Below, piece after piece: positions 8,878 to 18,001 of a stretch of 64,000 nucleotides of DNA. The DNA lies in NCBI GenBank assembly GCA_902521005.1, contig CABYPZ010000003.1:1-64000 (forward strand). The letters are read 5' to 3'. This DNA comes from an uncultured Pelagibacteraceae bacterium (GTDB lineage Bacteria; Pseudomonadota; Alphaproteobacteria; Pelagibacterales; Pelagibacteraceae). Below the pieces are notes generated by a model, which was given only the letters and a program-made list of their open reading frames with translations, had not been told where the DNA came from and made no database searches. A program made the translations under genes and the position numbers. Numbering within the stretch: position 1 is the stretch's first letter; every line of letters begins with the position of its first letter.

Positions 8878-11713
8878 AAATTTTTCTCTTTTTAATATTT
8901 GAAACAACTTCTTGCAACCCAGTAGAATTTGAACCTTTGAACATAAAATGGTGATTGTTATCGATATTATTTCTTACTAACTCATAAATCTCATTTTTAT
9001 TTTTTAAAACTTTACCTTGCTTAGTTTTTGTTAAATTTTTATATAGATCTCTCACATATCTTCCATAAACATAAACTTTGTTTATTTTAGTTTTATTAAT
9101 CGATTTTGCTACCTTTATATGTAGATATTTTGAAAATTTACCTAATTCTAACATGTCACTAAGAACTAATATTTTTTTCTTTTTCGTTTTAATGCTATCA
9201 AAATTTTTTACAGCAAAATTTAGAGATAAAGGATTTGAATTATAACTTTCATCGGTTAATAAAATTGATTTTTTTTTAAATTTTATTTTAACTGTATCTC
9301 CTCTAGCTTTTGGAATTTTAAAATTTAAAAAAATATTTCTATCTATTTTATTTAGATCAAAAAATTTTGATAAAACAGCTATAGTAGCTAATATATTAGT
9401 TAAATATGGCTTTAAATTTTGATTAACTATAAAATCCTTCTTTGAATTATTAACTCTAGTTATTAATTTTAATTTAGAAGATTTCTTTATTATTTTAATA
9501 AGTCCAATATTTGAAGAGTTATTTTTTTTACTAAAACTAATTACTTTTAGTTTTTTTTGTATTGCAATCTCTTTTAAATAATTAAAATAATTATCATCCA
9601 TATTTAATATGATAGTTCCATCGAGAGTTATATTGTTCATCATTTCAGCTTTTGCTTTTGCTATTTGATTTAAGTTATTAAAATTTTTAATATGTGCGTA
9701 TGAAATATTTGTTATAATTCCTAAATCAGGTTTAATAATATTTGTTAAATTATTTATTTCTCCTTTTTTATCCATGCCTACCTCGAGTATAGAAAAATCA
9801 TGTTTTTTTTTAATATTAATCAAACTGAGTGGCACACCAAATTTATTATTATAAGAAAATTTTGAGTAATGCGTTGGGGTAATTTTGTTAAAGACAAAAG
9901 CTAACATTTCTTTTAAAGAAGTTTTTCCTGAACTACCAGTAATTGATATAATTTTTGAGTTTGAAACCTTCCTTAATGTTGAAGCTGCTTTTGTTAAGGT
10001 ATTTAAAGAACTATCAACCTTAATTTTTTTAATACTTTTATTTTTGTATGAATTTACAATGCAAAAAGCTGCTCCATTTTTAATAGCTTCATCTGAAAAT
10101 TTGCTTCCGTCATTAAATTTACCTTTCAAGCCAAAAAATATATCTTCTTTATTAATTTTTTTAGAGTTAATTAAAATATTTTTAGAATTTAATTTTCTAC
10201 TTATTTTGTTTAAGTTACAATGTTCATTTAAAATATTTAACTTCCAATCATTAAATAGAGATTTATTTTTTATATTAATACCAGTAATTATGATTTCTCT
10301 ATCTGAAAAAGATTTTTTTGTAGAACCATATTGTTGATAAGTTTCATGTCCTTTTCCAGCTACTAATAAAATATCCCCACTACTTAAATTGTTAATTGCT
10401 TTTAAGATAGCATTTTTTCTAGAAGAGATTTCGATTAATTTTTTTTTAGATATCTTTGATTTAATTTGAGATCTTATTTTTTTTGGAATTTCGTTTCTTG
10501 GGTTATCATCAGTAAGATAAACTTTTTCACAATATTTATCTGCTATTTTTCCCATCAAAGGTCTTTTTGCTTTGTCCCTGTTGCCACCACATCCAAAAAC
10601 AATATTTAAATTATTTAATGGATATTGTTCTTTTAAATTTTTTAAAGAGCTTTTTAAAGCATCAGGAGTATGTGCAAAATCAAGTATTACCTTGGAGCCA
10701 TTTTTAATTGTTTTAATTTGCTCCATTCTTCCCTCTACTGGTTTTATTTTATGTATATTAGATATAATTTTCGAAAATTTTACTCCACTACACTCAGCAG
10801 CCAAACATGCCATTAATATATTTTTAACCTGGAGCTTTCCAAGTAATTTTAAATTAATTGAATATTTTTTTTTTTTATAATCAAATTCTACAACCTGCAA
10901 ATCTTTAAAGCATGAAATTCTATTTATATTAAGATCTGAATTTTTTTTCCCTATAGTTGTTATTTTAAATTTTTTTAAATTACATATTTTTTTTAATATC
11001 TTTGAAAAAGACAAATCATTATCAAATATTACAGTTGCATTTTTTTTAGTAAGATTTTTAAATAATTTTAATTTTGAGTTTAGATAATCTTTATAATTTT
11101 TATGATAGTCCAAATGATCTCTACTAAAGTTGGTAAATATTGAGCAATTAAATCTTAAATGATCTAGCCTGGATTGTTTTAGCCCATGACTGGAAGCCTC
11201 CAGTATCACATTATTAATTTTTTTATTTTTTATAATTTGTAAATTGCGATGAAGAGTTATTGGATCTAAAGTTGTTATTTCAAAATTTTTTTTATACAAT
11301 TTAGACTTGATACCTAATGTACCTATTGATGCTGACAATTTTTTATTTTGACTTAAAATCTGATAATAAAAATTTGCTACTGATGACTTTCCATTTGTAC
11401 CTGTGATTCCAACTAAACTTTTTGGTTTTTTAATATAAATTTTAGATCCTGCGTAGGATAGAGTTTTTCTAACATTACTACTATTGATATAAAGGACTCC
11501 ATTTTTTAAACCTTGATAATTTAAGTCAGAGATAATTGTTCTAGCTCCATTTTTTATTGCATTTTTAATGAATTTATTTCCATTGCTATTTGTTCCTTTT
11601 ATAGAAAAAAATATATCTTTAGGTTTGCAATTTCTACTATCAAAACTTAAATTTCTGAACTCATGGTGTTTAAATTTTTCAGGGATATTATTAAATAATT
11701 TTCCAATTAACAT
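8867..11713 (-). CDS. murEF: Fused MurE-MurF: two consecutive peptide ligases of muropeptide synthesis
   Basis: 948 residues from the ATG at 11713 (an in-frame TTG at 11722 would add three). Residues about 1-478 are MurE: P-loop GITGTNGKSS (about 102-111), EASSHGL, and DNPR at about 403-406, the motif that selects meso-diaminopimelate. Residues about 490-948 are MurF: P-loop ITGSSGKTS (about 591-599), LEVGMDKKGEI, and DESYNSNP. Together they would add meso-DAP and then D-Ala-D-Ala. No stop, start cluster or frameshift separates the halves, and both keep their ATP motifs, so this looks like a working fusion. Confidence 0.93.
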   Translation of the reverse strand: MLIGKLFNNIPEKFKHHEFRNLSFDSRNCKPKDIFFSIKGTNSNGNKFIKNAIKNGARTIISDLNYQGLKNGVLYINSSNVRKTLSYAGSKIYIKKPKSLVGITGTNGKSSVANFYYQILSQNKKLSASIGTLGIKSKLYKKNFEITTLDPITLHRNLQIIKNKKINNVILEASSHGLKQSRLDHLRFNCSIFTNFSRDHLDYHKNYKDYLNSKLKLFKNLTKKNATVIFDNDLSFSKILKKICNLKKFKITTIGKKNSDLNINRISCFKDLQVVEFDYKKKKYSINLKLLGKLQVKNILMACLAAECSGVKFSKIISNIHKIKPVEGRMEQIKTIKNGSKVILDFAHTPDALKSSLKNLKEQYPLNNLNIVFGCGGNRDKAKRPLMGKIADKYCEKVYLTDDNPRNEIPKKIRSQIKSKISKKKLIEISSRKNAILKAINNLSSGDILLVAGKGHETYQQYGSTKKSFSDREIIITGINIKNKSLFNDWKLNILNEHCNLNKISRKLNSKNILINSKKINKEDIFFGLKGKFNDGSKFSDEAIKNGAAFCIVNSYKNKSIKKIKVDSSLNTLTKAASTLRKVSNSKIISITGSSGKTSLKEMLAFVFNKITPTHYSKFSYNNKFGVPLSLINIKKKHDFSILEVGMDKKGEINNLTNIIKPDLGIITNISYAHIKNFNNLNQIAKAKAEMMNNITLDGTIILNMDDNYFNYLKEIAIQKKLKVISFSKKNNSSNIGLIKIIKKSSKLKLITRVNNSKKDFIVNQNLKPYLTNILATIAVLSKFFDLNKIDRNIFLNFKIPKARGDTVKIKFKKKSILLTDESYNSNPLSLNFAVKNFDSIKTKKKKILVLSDMLELGKFSKYLHIKVAKSINKTKINKVYVYGRYVRDLYKNLTKTKQGKVLKNKNEIYELVRNNIDNNHHFMFKGSNSTGLQEVVSNIKKRKIYAI

Positions 11714-11731
11714 TTTGGTCAATTTAAACTC

Positions 11732-13408
11732 TTAATATTTTGTGGCTAAAATAGGTCCAATTTTTTCTATAATATTTCCAGCAATTAAAACAGTAGTCCA
11801 GCCTGCGGTATTTCTCCAATTACCTTTGTAAGGTGCCCTTTCATCTCTATAATGGTAAATATATTCTTTAGATGGTTTCGGTTCATCTAATAATACAAGT
11901 AAAACAAATTTAGGATTAGAAATTGGAAATACTGATACAAAAGTATTTATTTTGTCCTTAGTATAAATTCCATTTTTTACTTTATCTGCAGTTCCAGTTT
12001 TTCCTCCAACTTCATATCCATAAACATCGGCAAAATGTGCTGTACCTTCTTTAGAAGAGACAACTTTCCTCAAAATATTATTTATATTTTTACTTACATT
12101 CTCGTTTAAAATTTGGGTCCTAATTTTACTCTCACCTGATTTAATAAGCGATGGTTTGATGTCATATCCTCCATTTGAGATTATTGAGTAGGCTTTGGCC
12201 AATTGTAGAGGTGTTGTTGTTATTCCATGACCAAATGACATTGTTGCTAATTTACATTTTCCCCACCTAAAATTTAATGGCTGACCAACTTCATCAATAT
12301 CAAATTGTATTTTGTCTATAACCCCAATTTTTTCTAAAAAAGACTTATAATTATCAATTCCAACTTTTTGTGCAATTCTCACTGAACCAATATTTGATGA
12401 TCTAATTAGTATCTGCTCCGCACTTAAATCTGTAGGAAGTTTTTCATCATATTCTGAAATAGGATTTCCAGCGCAATAAATTTTTTTTTCTAATTTTTCA
12501 AACATAGTATTAGGTTCTAAAATTTTATGCTGGAAAGCTGAAGCTAAAGTTAAAGTCTTAAATACAGAACCTAATTCATAAACACCTTTTGTAACTTTGT
12601 TAGTATAATTTAAATCCTTAATAGTCTGTCTTTTATTTAAATTAAAATCAGGTAAAGATATTAATGACAACACCTCGCCAGAATTTATATTCATCAAAAT
12701 AGCTGCGCTACCAATATTTTGAAAAATCTCTTCAGATTTAATTAATTCCTCTCTAATCAAGTATTGTAAATCTGTATCAATAGTCAGCTTTAGAGGATTT
12801 ATATTTTTTTTTAATTGATCGTTGAAGGACATCTCAAGTCCAGAAATACCATTATTATTATCATCAATTTGTCCAATTATATGACTAAATAAATTTTTTT
12901 GAGGATATATTCTTGAGATTTTTTCTTCTAAGATTATTGATTTGTCACCTAATAAGAGGACTTGATTTAGTTGATCTTGAGTAATTTTTTTTTTTATATA
13001 AAAAAATTTTTTTCTATTTAATTTTTTTTCAATAATTTCAAACTCCTCAATGCTCTTATCTTGAAAAATTAATCTTAAATTTAGCAATAACCTTTTTTTA
13101 TCAATAACTAAATTAGGATTTAAACCTACATTTGTAGTAAAAACTGTTTTTGCAAGAATATTGCCATTTCTATCATGTATAGAAGATCTATAATTCAAAT
13201 TATTTGAAAAATTATTTATTACATTTTTTTTTAAGGAACCAAGATAAATTGATTTAAAAGAAAAAATTATTGAAATACCAAAAAAAATAAAAAAAATAAA
13301 AGCTACTCTATTAAATGAAATATTTAGACCTGTCTTAGAATTATTAAAAGATAATTGACTTTCATATTCTTCTAACTCAAATAATTTATTATTGTTCTTT
13401 TGTTTCAT
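11732..13408 (-). CDS. ftsI: Peptidoglycan D,D-transpeptidase FtsI (PBP3)
   Basis: 558 residues. A short cytoplasmic N-terminus precedes one membrane segment (about 34-52), a pedestal domain and a C-terminal transpeptidase. The three penicillin-binding motifs are present: SVFK (281-284, nucleophile Ser281), SSN (337-339) and KTGT (470-473). FtsI cross-links septal peptidoglycan with FtsW. It overlaps ftsL by 20 bases and is followed by murEF after 18 bases. Confidence 0.96.
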   Translation of the reverse strand: MKQKNNNKLFELEEYESQLSFNNSKTGLNISFNRVAFIFFIFFGISIIFSFKSIYLGSLKKNVINNFSNNLNYRSSIHDRNGNILAKTVFTTNVGLNPNLVIDKKRLLLNLRLIFQDKSIEEFEIIEKKLNRKKFFYIKKKITQDQLNQVLLLGDKSIILEEKISRIYPQKNLFSHIIGQIDDNNNGISGLEMSFNDQLKKNINPLKLTIDTDLQYLIREELIKSEEIFQNIGSAAILMNINSGEVLSLISLPDFNLNKRQTIKDLNYTNKVTKGVYELGSVFKTLTLASAFQHKILEPNTMFEKLEKKIYCAGNPISEYDEKLPTDLSAEQILIRSSNIGSVRIAQKVGIDNYKSFLEKIGVIDKIQFDIDEVGQPLNFRWGKCKLATMSFGHGITTTPLQLAKAYSIISNGGYDIKPSLIKSGESKIRTQILNENVSKNINNILRKVVSSKEGTAHFADVYGYEVGGKTGTADKVKNGIYTKDKINTFVSVFPISNPKFVLLVLLDEPKPSKEYIYHYRDERAPYKGNWRNTAGWTTVLIAGNIIEKIGPILATKY

Positions 13409-13712
13409 GTTTTTTTTTTTGAATAAATTTATTAATAACTAATTTTTTTTTTTCAAATTTAATTGATGAAATGTTTTCAATTTCAATCATCGTTAACTCA
13501 TCATCAAAATATTTTTTTTGATATTCAAATAGCTTTTCAGGGGAGGTTAAATAATTGTGTTCTAATAAAATAAGTTCATATTTATTTTTAAAAATTCTCA
13601 ATTCTTCTTTCCCATTAAAAATTTCTTTTTCAAATTTTTTTGTTGTACCTTTGATATAGGTTGTAAATAAAATTAAGAAAATTATAGGTATAATTGCGAA
13701 AATTCTTCTCAT
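13389..13712 (-). CDS. ftsL: Cell division protein FtsL
   Basis: 107 residues with a membrane segment at about 4-21, then a charged region likely to form a coiled coil (about 22-60) and a short tail. There is little family sequence signal, as is usual for FtsL. The identification rests on size, bitopic topology and position between rsmH and ftsI. FtsL forms a complex with FtsQ and FtsB in the divisome. The phrase HNYLTSPEKL fits the loop after the coiled coil seen in FtsL proteins. Confidence 0.85.
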   Translation of the reverse strand: MRRIFAIIPIIFLILFTTYIKGTTKKFEKEIFNGKEELRIFKNKYELILLEHNYLTSPEKLFEYQKKYFDDELTMIEIENISSIKFEKKKLVINKFIQKKKHETKEQ

Positions 13713-13716
13713 AAGT

Positions 13717-14715
13717 TCAACAAATTTTTTCTATATCAAGCAAATACTTGAATTTTTTTTTAATATCTGAGAAATCTTGATTTTCATTTATTTTAATTGC
13801 ATATCTAAGTTTGGCTGATCTTGAGGGTGGGTTTTTTAAAATTTCGTACTTTTCTGGAATTAAAGGTTTTTTTTGAGGTAAATTAAATAATATTTTTTTT
13901 CTTTCTTTTTCAGGTAAATACCTTGAAGAATTTTTATTTTGTGAATAATGATGAAAAAAATATTTAACAATCTTATCTTCAATAGAATGAAAAGATACCA
14001 CAACAATAACTCCTCCTTTAGGAAGTAATTTGAAACTACTGATAAGACCATCAATAAGTTCACTTATCTCTTTGTTTACAAATATTCTTAATGCTTGAAA
14101 AACTTTTGTTGAATTATGTATTTTTTTAAACTTTTTTTTATGTACACTGTCTATTATTTTTACTAAATCCTGAGTTTCAATATTTTTTGACTTCCTAAAA
14201 TTAATTATTTTTCTTGCTATATTATTAGCTTTTTTTTCGTCTCCAAAAGCATAAAATATTTTTGAAAGAGACGATTGATCAAAATTATTTACAATTTCGT
14301 TCGCAGAAAACTCATTTAATCCCATCTGCATATTCAATTTACCTTTTGATAAAAAAGAAAGACCTTTTTCTGGGTCTTTTATTTGAGCAGTAGAATATCC
14401 TAAATCAAATATTATTCCTTTTAGAGTATTTTTATTATTTTTTATCCTGTTTATTTCGCTAAATTTTATATTTTCAAATTTAAATCTATTTTTATATTTT
14501 TTTTCGAACTTTTTTGAAATTTCTAAAGACTTGATGTCCCTATCAATTGCAATAATATTGTTATATTTATTTTCTAGGATTTTTTTGGAATAACCACCCT
14601 GACCGAATGTACAATCAATAAATGTGCCACCATAAAGAGGGGAAATAATGCTGATTAACTTTTCTAGCAGTACTGGAAAATGTTTTTCATTTTCCAATTT
14701 TATGGTGGCATTCAT
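13717..14715 (-). CDS. rsmH: 16S rRNA (cytosine1402-N4)-methyltransferase
   Basis: 332 residues (formerly MraW). It methylates N4 of C1402 in the decoding centre of 16S rRNA using S-adenosylmethionine. Seen: HFPVLLEKLI at the start, the SAM-binding FIDCTFGQGGYSK, FDLGYSTAQI, FQALRIFVNKE and VVSFHSIEDKIVK, all typical of RsmH. It starts 18 bases after ftsZ and is followed by ftsL after 4 bases. In most dcw clusters rsmH directly follows mraZ; here ftsZ is in between. Confidence 0.96.
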   Translation of the reverse strand: MNATIKLENEKHFPVLLEKLISIISPLYGGTFIDCTFGQGGYSKKILENKYNNIIAIDRDIKSLEISKKFEKKYKNRFKFENIKFSEINRIKNNKNTLKGIIFDLGYSTAQIKDPEKGLSFLSKGKLNMQMGLNEFSANEIVNNFDQSSLSKIFYAFGDEKKANNIARKIINFRKSKNIETQDLVKIIDSVHKKKFKKIHNSTKVFQALRIFVNKEISELIDGLISSFKLLPKGGVIVVVSFHSIEDKIVKYFFHHYSQNKNSSRYLPEKERKKILFNLPQKKPLIPEKYEILKNPPSRSAKLRYAIKINENQDFSDIKKKFKYLLDIEKIC

Positions 14716-14733
14716 TTATTTTAGAGAAGACCA

Positions 14734-16191
14734 TTAATTTTTTTGTCTTCTTAAAAATGCCGGAATTTCTAAATCATCCTCTTCTGAATTTTCAGTGTTA
14801 TCAACACTATCAACTTCATTTTGATCAGAATTGTCAGAGTTGAAAAGTTCGGGAGTATCTTCTTCTAATGCAAAGTTTTCTAACCCATTTGAAGAATTTT
14901 CTTCAACCTCAGTCTTTTGATGATCTATTTTTTCGTCTAAAGCCGAATTAGTTTCAAGCTCATTACTAATATTACTTTCAACTAATTCTTCTGTTAAAGA
15001 ATCACTTTCATTTATACTAACATTTGTTGTGCTAGAGTCTTGAATTATAGGCTCTTCAACCTCATTATCCAATTTAAGAGCATTTGCTCCATCTGTAAGA
15101 GTTGAAGTTGCTTGAGTTGAAAAGTTGAAAGATTGGTGACTCTCATTATTTGTAATATCTGAATAACCAGAATTCCTATTTTGAATCCTGTGAACCATAT
15201 TTATTACAGATTTTGACTCTGGTTGTTGCCCATCTAATGAAGTGGCTACAATTGAAACTCTCATTTTTCCGTCTAAAGTTGGATCAGTAATTGCTCCAAT
15301 AATAAGTTCTGCTTCATGATCAACCTCAGATCTTACTTTATTAACAGCTTCATCAACCTCAAAAAGTTTGAGATCTTTTCCACCAGTAATATTAACTAAT
15401 AATCCTTTTGCACCTTTTAAAGTGTAATCATCTATTAATGGATTGTTAATAGCAGCTTCTGCAGCTTTAACTGCTCTTCCTTCACCTTCTGCTTCACCAG
15501 TTCCCATCATAGCTTTACCCATTGAACTCATTACAGTTTCTACATCTGCAAAATCCAAATTGATTAAACCTGGTCTTACCATCAAATCAGTAATGCTTTG
15601 AACTCCATGCAATAATACATCGTTTGACAGATCAAAAGATTCCTCAAAAGTTGTTTGCTCACTTGCAATCTTAAATAGATTTTGATTTGGGACCACTATG
15701 ATTGTATCTACATGTTTTCTTAATTCCTCTAAACCTTGTTGAGCTCTTCTCATTCGTGATGGACCTTCATATAAAAAAGGAAGAGTTACAACTCCAACTG
15801 TAAGGATATTTAATTCTTTTGCAGCTCTTGCAATAACATGTGCTGCTCCAGTTCCTGTTCCACCACCCATTCCTGCAGTGATAAAAACCATATTTGCACC
15901 CTGAATAATATTAATAATTTCATTTAAGGATTCGTCTGCCGCAGCTTGACCAACATCTAACCTAGCTCCTGCACCTAAACCTTTAGTTAAATTTAATCCC
16001 ATTTGAATTTTAGTTTTTGCATGACTTAATTTTAAATCTTGTGCATCTGTATTTACTGCAATAAATTCTACTCCTTGAAGGCCATTTTCAACCATTCCAT
16101 TTATTGCATTTCCTCCAGCTCCACCGACTCCCATTACGAGAATTCTTGGCTTTAGCTCTTTTATGTCTGGTGCTTTAAAGTTAATTGTCAT
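14734..16191 (-). CDS. ftsZ: Cell division GTPase FtsZ
   Basis: 485 residues. FtsZ polymerises at midcell and guides septal wall synthesis. The tubulin signature GGGTGTG is at 109-115, with GVGGAGGNA at 21-29 and the T7-region LINLDFADV. After about residue 330 comes a long, acidic, low-complexity linker, then the conserved C-terminal peptide [10 protein letters not shown] that binds FtsA. Codon use is less AT-extreme than its neighbours, as expected for a highly expressed gene. Its place between mraZ and rsmH is unusual; it normally follows ftsA. A second ftsZ left of the window cannot be excluded. Confidence 0.98.
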   Translation of the reverse strand: MTINFKAPDIKELKPRILVMGVGGAGGNAINGMVENGLQGVEFIAVNTDAQDLKLSHAKTKIQMGLNLTKGLGAGARLDVGQAAADESLNEIINIIQGANMVFITAGMGGGTGTGAAHVIARAAKELNILTVGVVTLPFLYEGPSRMRRAQQGLEELRKHVDTIIVVPNQNLFKIASEQTTFEESFDLSNDVLLHGVQSITDLMVRPGLINLDFADVETVMSSMGKAMMGTGEAEGEGRAVKAAEAAINNPLIDDYTLKGAKGLLVNITGGKDLKLFEVDEAVNKVRSEVDHEAELIIGAITDPTLDGKMRVSIVATSLDGQQPESKSVINMVHRIQNRNSGYSDITNNESHQSFNFSTQATSTLTDGANALKLDNEVEEPIIQDSSTTNVSINESDSLTEELVESNISNELETNSALDEKIDHQKTEVEENSSNGLENFALEEDTPELFNSDNSDQNEVDSVDNTENSEEDDLEIPAFLRRQKN

Positions 16192-16203
16192 TTTATCCCC
16201 CTA

Positions 16204-16659
16204 TTAGTTATTTATTTTTTGCTCCCATCTAAGGCTAGCTCGATGAATATTTGATTTTTTCTTTGCACTTACCCTAAATTTTTCAAAATTCGCTGGTTCC
16301 CATATTTGAAATGTTTTTCCTTGACCAACAAATAACATGCTATTTTTGATTTTTGCATGTTTTAATAATTTTGATGTTATTGACATTCTTCCTTCACTAT
16401 CAAATTGTAAATTTGAACTTTCTGATAAAATTGAAGTTGCAAAATAATCTTTTTTTTCTTCAAATGGATTTAAAGAATCTATTGAATTAGAAATTTTTTC
16501 TATTCTGTCTTGTGGCCAAGCTTCGATACATTGATTATTAAAAGAAGGAAAGCATACCACTCCATTATACCCAAGATTTGATAAGTGTGACCTGAAACTA
16601 GCAGGCACTGACACCCTTCCTTTTTTGTCTATTTTGTTTTCGTAAGTAGATAAAAACAT
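16204..16659 (-). CDS. mraZ: Transcriptional regulator MraZ
   Basis: 151 residues made of two SpoVT/AbrB-like repeats: the first contains DKKGRVSVPASFR (about 11-23), the second DSEGRMSITSKLL (about 86-98). MraZ binds repeated TGGGN boxes in its own promoter and represses the dcw cluster, as shown in Escherichia coli. It is the first gene of the minus-strand cluster. Such boxes are present just upstream at 16690-16714, overlapping a good promoter. ftsZ follows after 12 bases. Confidence 0.95.
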   Translation of the reverse strand: MFLSTYENKIDKKGRVSVPASFRSHLSNLGYNGVVCFPSFNNQCIEAWPQDRIEKISNSIDSLNPFEEKKDYFATSILSESSNLQFDSEGRMSITSKLLKHAKIKNSMLFVGQGKTFQIWEPANFEKFRVSAKKKSNIHRASLRWEQKINN

Positions 16660-16689
16660 ATTTCATAATTCTCTATAAATACCCATATT

Positions 16690-16714
16690 TGGGAATTTAT
16701 GGGAATATATGGGT
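16690..16714. promoter_or_regulatory. Probable MraZ operator: three TGGGN boxes with 10-bp period
   Basis: On the plus strand TGGGA (16690-16694), TGGGA (16700-16704) and TGGGT (16710-16714) are each separated by exactly 5 bases. This is the arrangement described for MraZ binding. The boxes sit 30 to 55 bases upstream of the mraZ start and overlap the -10 element and spacer of its promoter, consistent with autorepression. The outer flanks ACCCATAT and ATATGGGT are also inverted repeats of each other. Binding is inferred. Confidence 0.8.
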
Positions 16715-16732
16715 TTTTTTAAATAAGGTCAA
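16704..16732 (-). promoter_or_regulatory. Sigma-70-type promoter of the mraZ/dcw cluster
   Basis: Read on the minus strand: TTGACC at 16732-16727 (5 of 6 with the -35 consensus), a 17-base spacer, and TATATT at 16709-16704 (5 of 6 with the -10 consensus). The predicted transcription start is near 16697, leaving a leader of about 38 bases before the mraZ ATG. The MraZ boxes lie across the -10 region. AT-rich DNA gives many chance -10 matches, but the -35, spacing and operator overlap together make this one credible. Confidence 0.7.
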
Positions 16733-16801
16733 TACTCTTAATATAGATATAATTTATGGAGAACAAAGATGAAACAGTAAAAGTTTTGTTGTTAAAAATG
16801 A

Positions 16802-17162
16802 AGTGCCAGATAAACTATAAGCCGGGTTCTGTCATTTAAACCTATCATTTCTCTAGGCCTTAAATCACTTTAAGGCTCAAGCAACTAACCCTGATGACTA
16901 GCCAAAGACAGCTTTTAGTTATTAAACAATGTCATCTCTATTCAGTCTTGCTCCCAGTGGGGTTTTCCATGCGCTGCTTGTTACCAATCAGCCGGTGTGC
17001 TCTTACCACACCTTTTCACCCTTGCCTTGATGAGGCGGTTTATTTTCTGTGGCACTATCCCTGGGGTTTCCCCCGCCAGTTGTTAACTGGCACTGTGTCT
17101 TTGTAGAGCCCGGACTTTCCTCTTTAAAATAAATTAAAGTGATAAGTCATTTATCTGGCAGA
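16802..17162 (-). ncRNA. rnpB: RNase P RNA (bacterial class A)
   Basis: About 360 bases, read on the minus strand. The 5' region contains GAGGAAAGTCCGGGCTC and the 3' region contains GACAGAACCCGGCTTA, the two most conserved segments of bacterial RNase P RNA. Helix P1 is formed by GCCAGATAAA (17159-17150) and TTTATCTGGC (16814-16805), a perfect 10-base-pair stem that sets the ends. It is the catalytic RNA that removes 5' leaders from tRNA precursors. It lies upstream of mraZ on the same strand; no clear hairpin terminator is seen after it. Confidence 0.96.
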
Positions 17163-17206
17163 TGGAAAATATAAATTTTTTAAATATTTTCAAGTAAATA
17201 AAAAAA

Positions 17207-17935
17207 TTAGCTAATTTTGCTTAATTTTTCAGCAATAATTAAGCATTCTTTGTCTAATATTCCATTAATTAGTTCCTGCCTGAATCTTCTTTGAAAATTC
17301 TTAAAAAGCTTAATTTGATTTTTTTTATTATTTTGTTTTACAAAATATCCTATTTTTTTAATAAAATTTAAACAGTGTCTTTTCTGTATTTCAGTTATTT
17401 TCTTTTTTCTTAATTTTCTTAATTTTTCTTTATGTAATTGATGCCAAATACCAATTTTCTTTTTTGATAATAATTTCCAAGGAAATTTTTCACCTGGATC
17501 AACTTTTCTGTCAAATGCAATATCTGAATGCCCAACTATATTTGAACTTTTAATTTTAAATTTTTTAATAAGTAATCTAGATAGTTTTATCAAAGAAAGA
17601 ATTTGTTTTTTCGAATAGTTTTCATAACCAAATCTATGACCTTTGTTTGATATTTCAATTCCTATTGAGGATCTGTTTAAAAAACTATCTTTTTTCCAAT
17701 TAGAAATACCCGCGTGCCACGCTTCATATTTTTCTGGAACCATCAAAATTATTTCTCCATTTTTTTTAATAAAATAATGGCAACTGACTTTTGATTTGAC
17801 ATCAGTTAGTCTACTTATTGCCTTAGTTTCGCTACTCATTCCAGTGTAATGAAATACTATGTATTTAATGTTTTTTTTATTTCTTGTAGAGGTTGTAAAA
17901 TTTGGCGAGTAATTTATGCCTATTTTGTTAGTCAT
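17207..17935 (-). CDS. N-acetylmuramoyl-L-alanine amidase, AmpD/AmiD type (Amidase_2)
   Basis: 242 residues. The Amidase_2 fold is visible: FHYTG with His29, CHYFIKKNG, AWHAG, IGIEISN (about 91-97) and IVGHSDIA with His136 followed by KVDPGEKFPW with Asp146. His29, His136 and Asp146 are the expected zinc ligands. Residues about 165-240, including FQRRFRQELINGILD, look like a degenerate peptidoglycan-binding domain. There is no signal peptide, so it is probably a cytoplasmic enzyme that recycles anhydro-muropeptides. It lies upstream of rnpB on the same strand, close to the wall-synthesis cluster. Confidence 0.9.
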   Translation of the reverse strand: MTNKIGINYSPNFTTSTRNKKNIKYIVFHYTGMSSETKAISRLTDVKSKVSCHYFIKKNGEIILMVPEKYEAWHAGISNWKKDSFLNRSSIGIEISNKGHRFGYENYSKKQILSLIKLSRLLIKKFKIKSSNIVGHSDIAFDRKVDPGEKFPWKLLSKKKIGIWHQLHKEKLRKLRKKKITEIQKRHCLNFIKKIGYFVKQNNKKNQIKLFKNFQRRFRQELINGILDKECLIIAEKLSKIS

Positions 17936-17963
17936 TACTGCATGTTATATCATAAAATATTCA

Positions 17964-17992
17964 TTTACATTTATTAAAGATATACATATAAA
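17964..17992 (+). promoter_or_regulatory. Possible promoter of mlaA
   Basis: TTTACA (17964-17969), a 17-base spacer, then TATAAA (17987-17992). Both hexamers match consensus in 5 of 6 positions. The predicted start of transcription is at about 17999, only a few bases before the mlaA ATG at 18002, so the mRNA would be almost leaderless. In DNA this AT-rich the match could be chance. Confidence 0.45.
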
Positions 17993-18001
17993 AATTAAAT
18001 T

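Noticed and set aside
9885-10880. Plus-strand open frames opposite murEF
   Set aside because: Hydrophobic, Phe/Leu-rich translations arising from the complement of Lys-rich AT codons; murEF has both ligase domains in the other strand.
16894-17106. Open frame of 70 codons on the plus strand
   Set aside because: It lies antisense inside the RNase P RNA gene, whose conserved ends and P1 helix explain the sequence.
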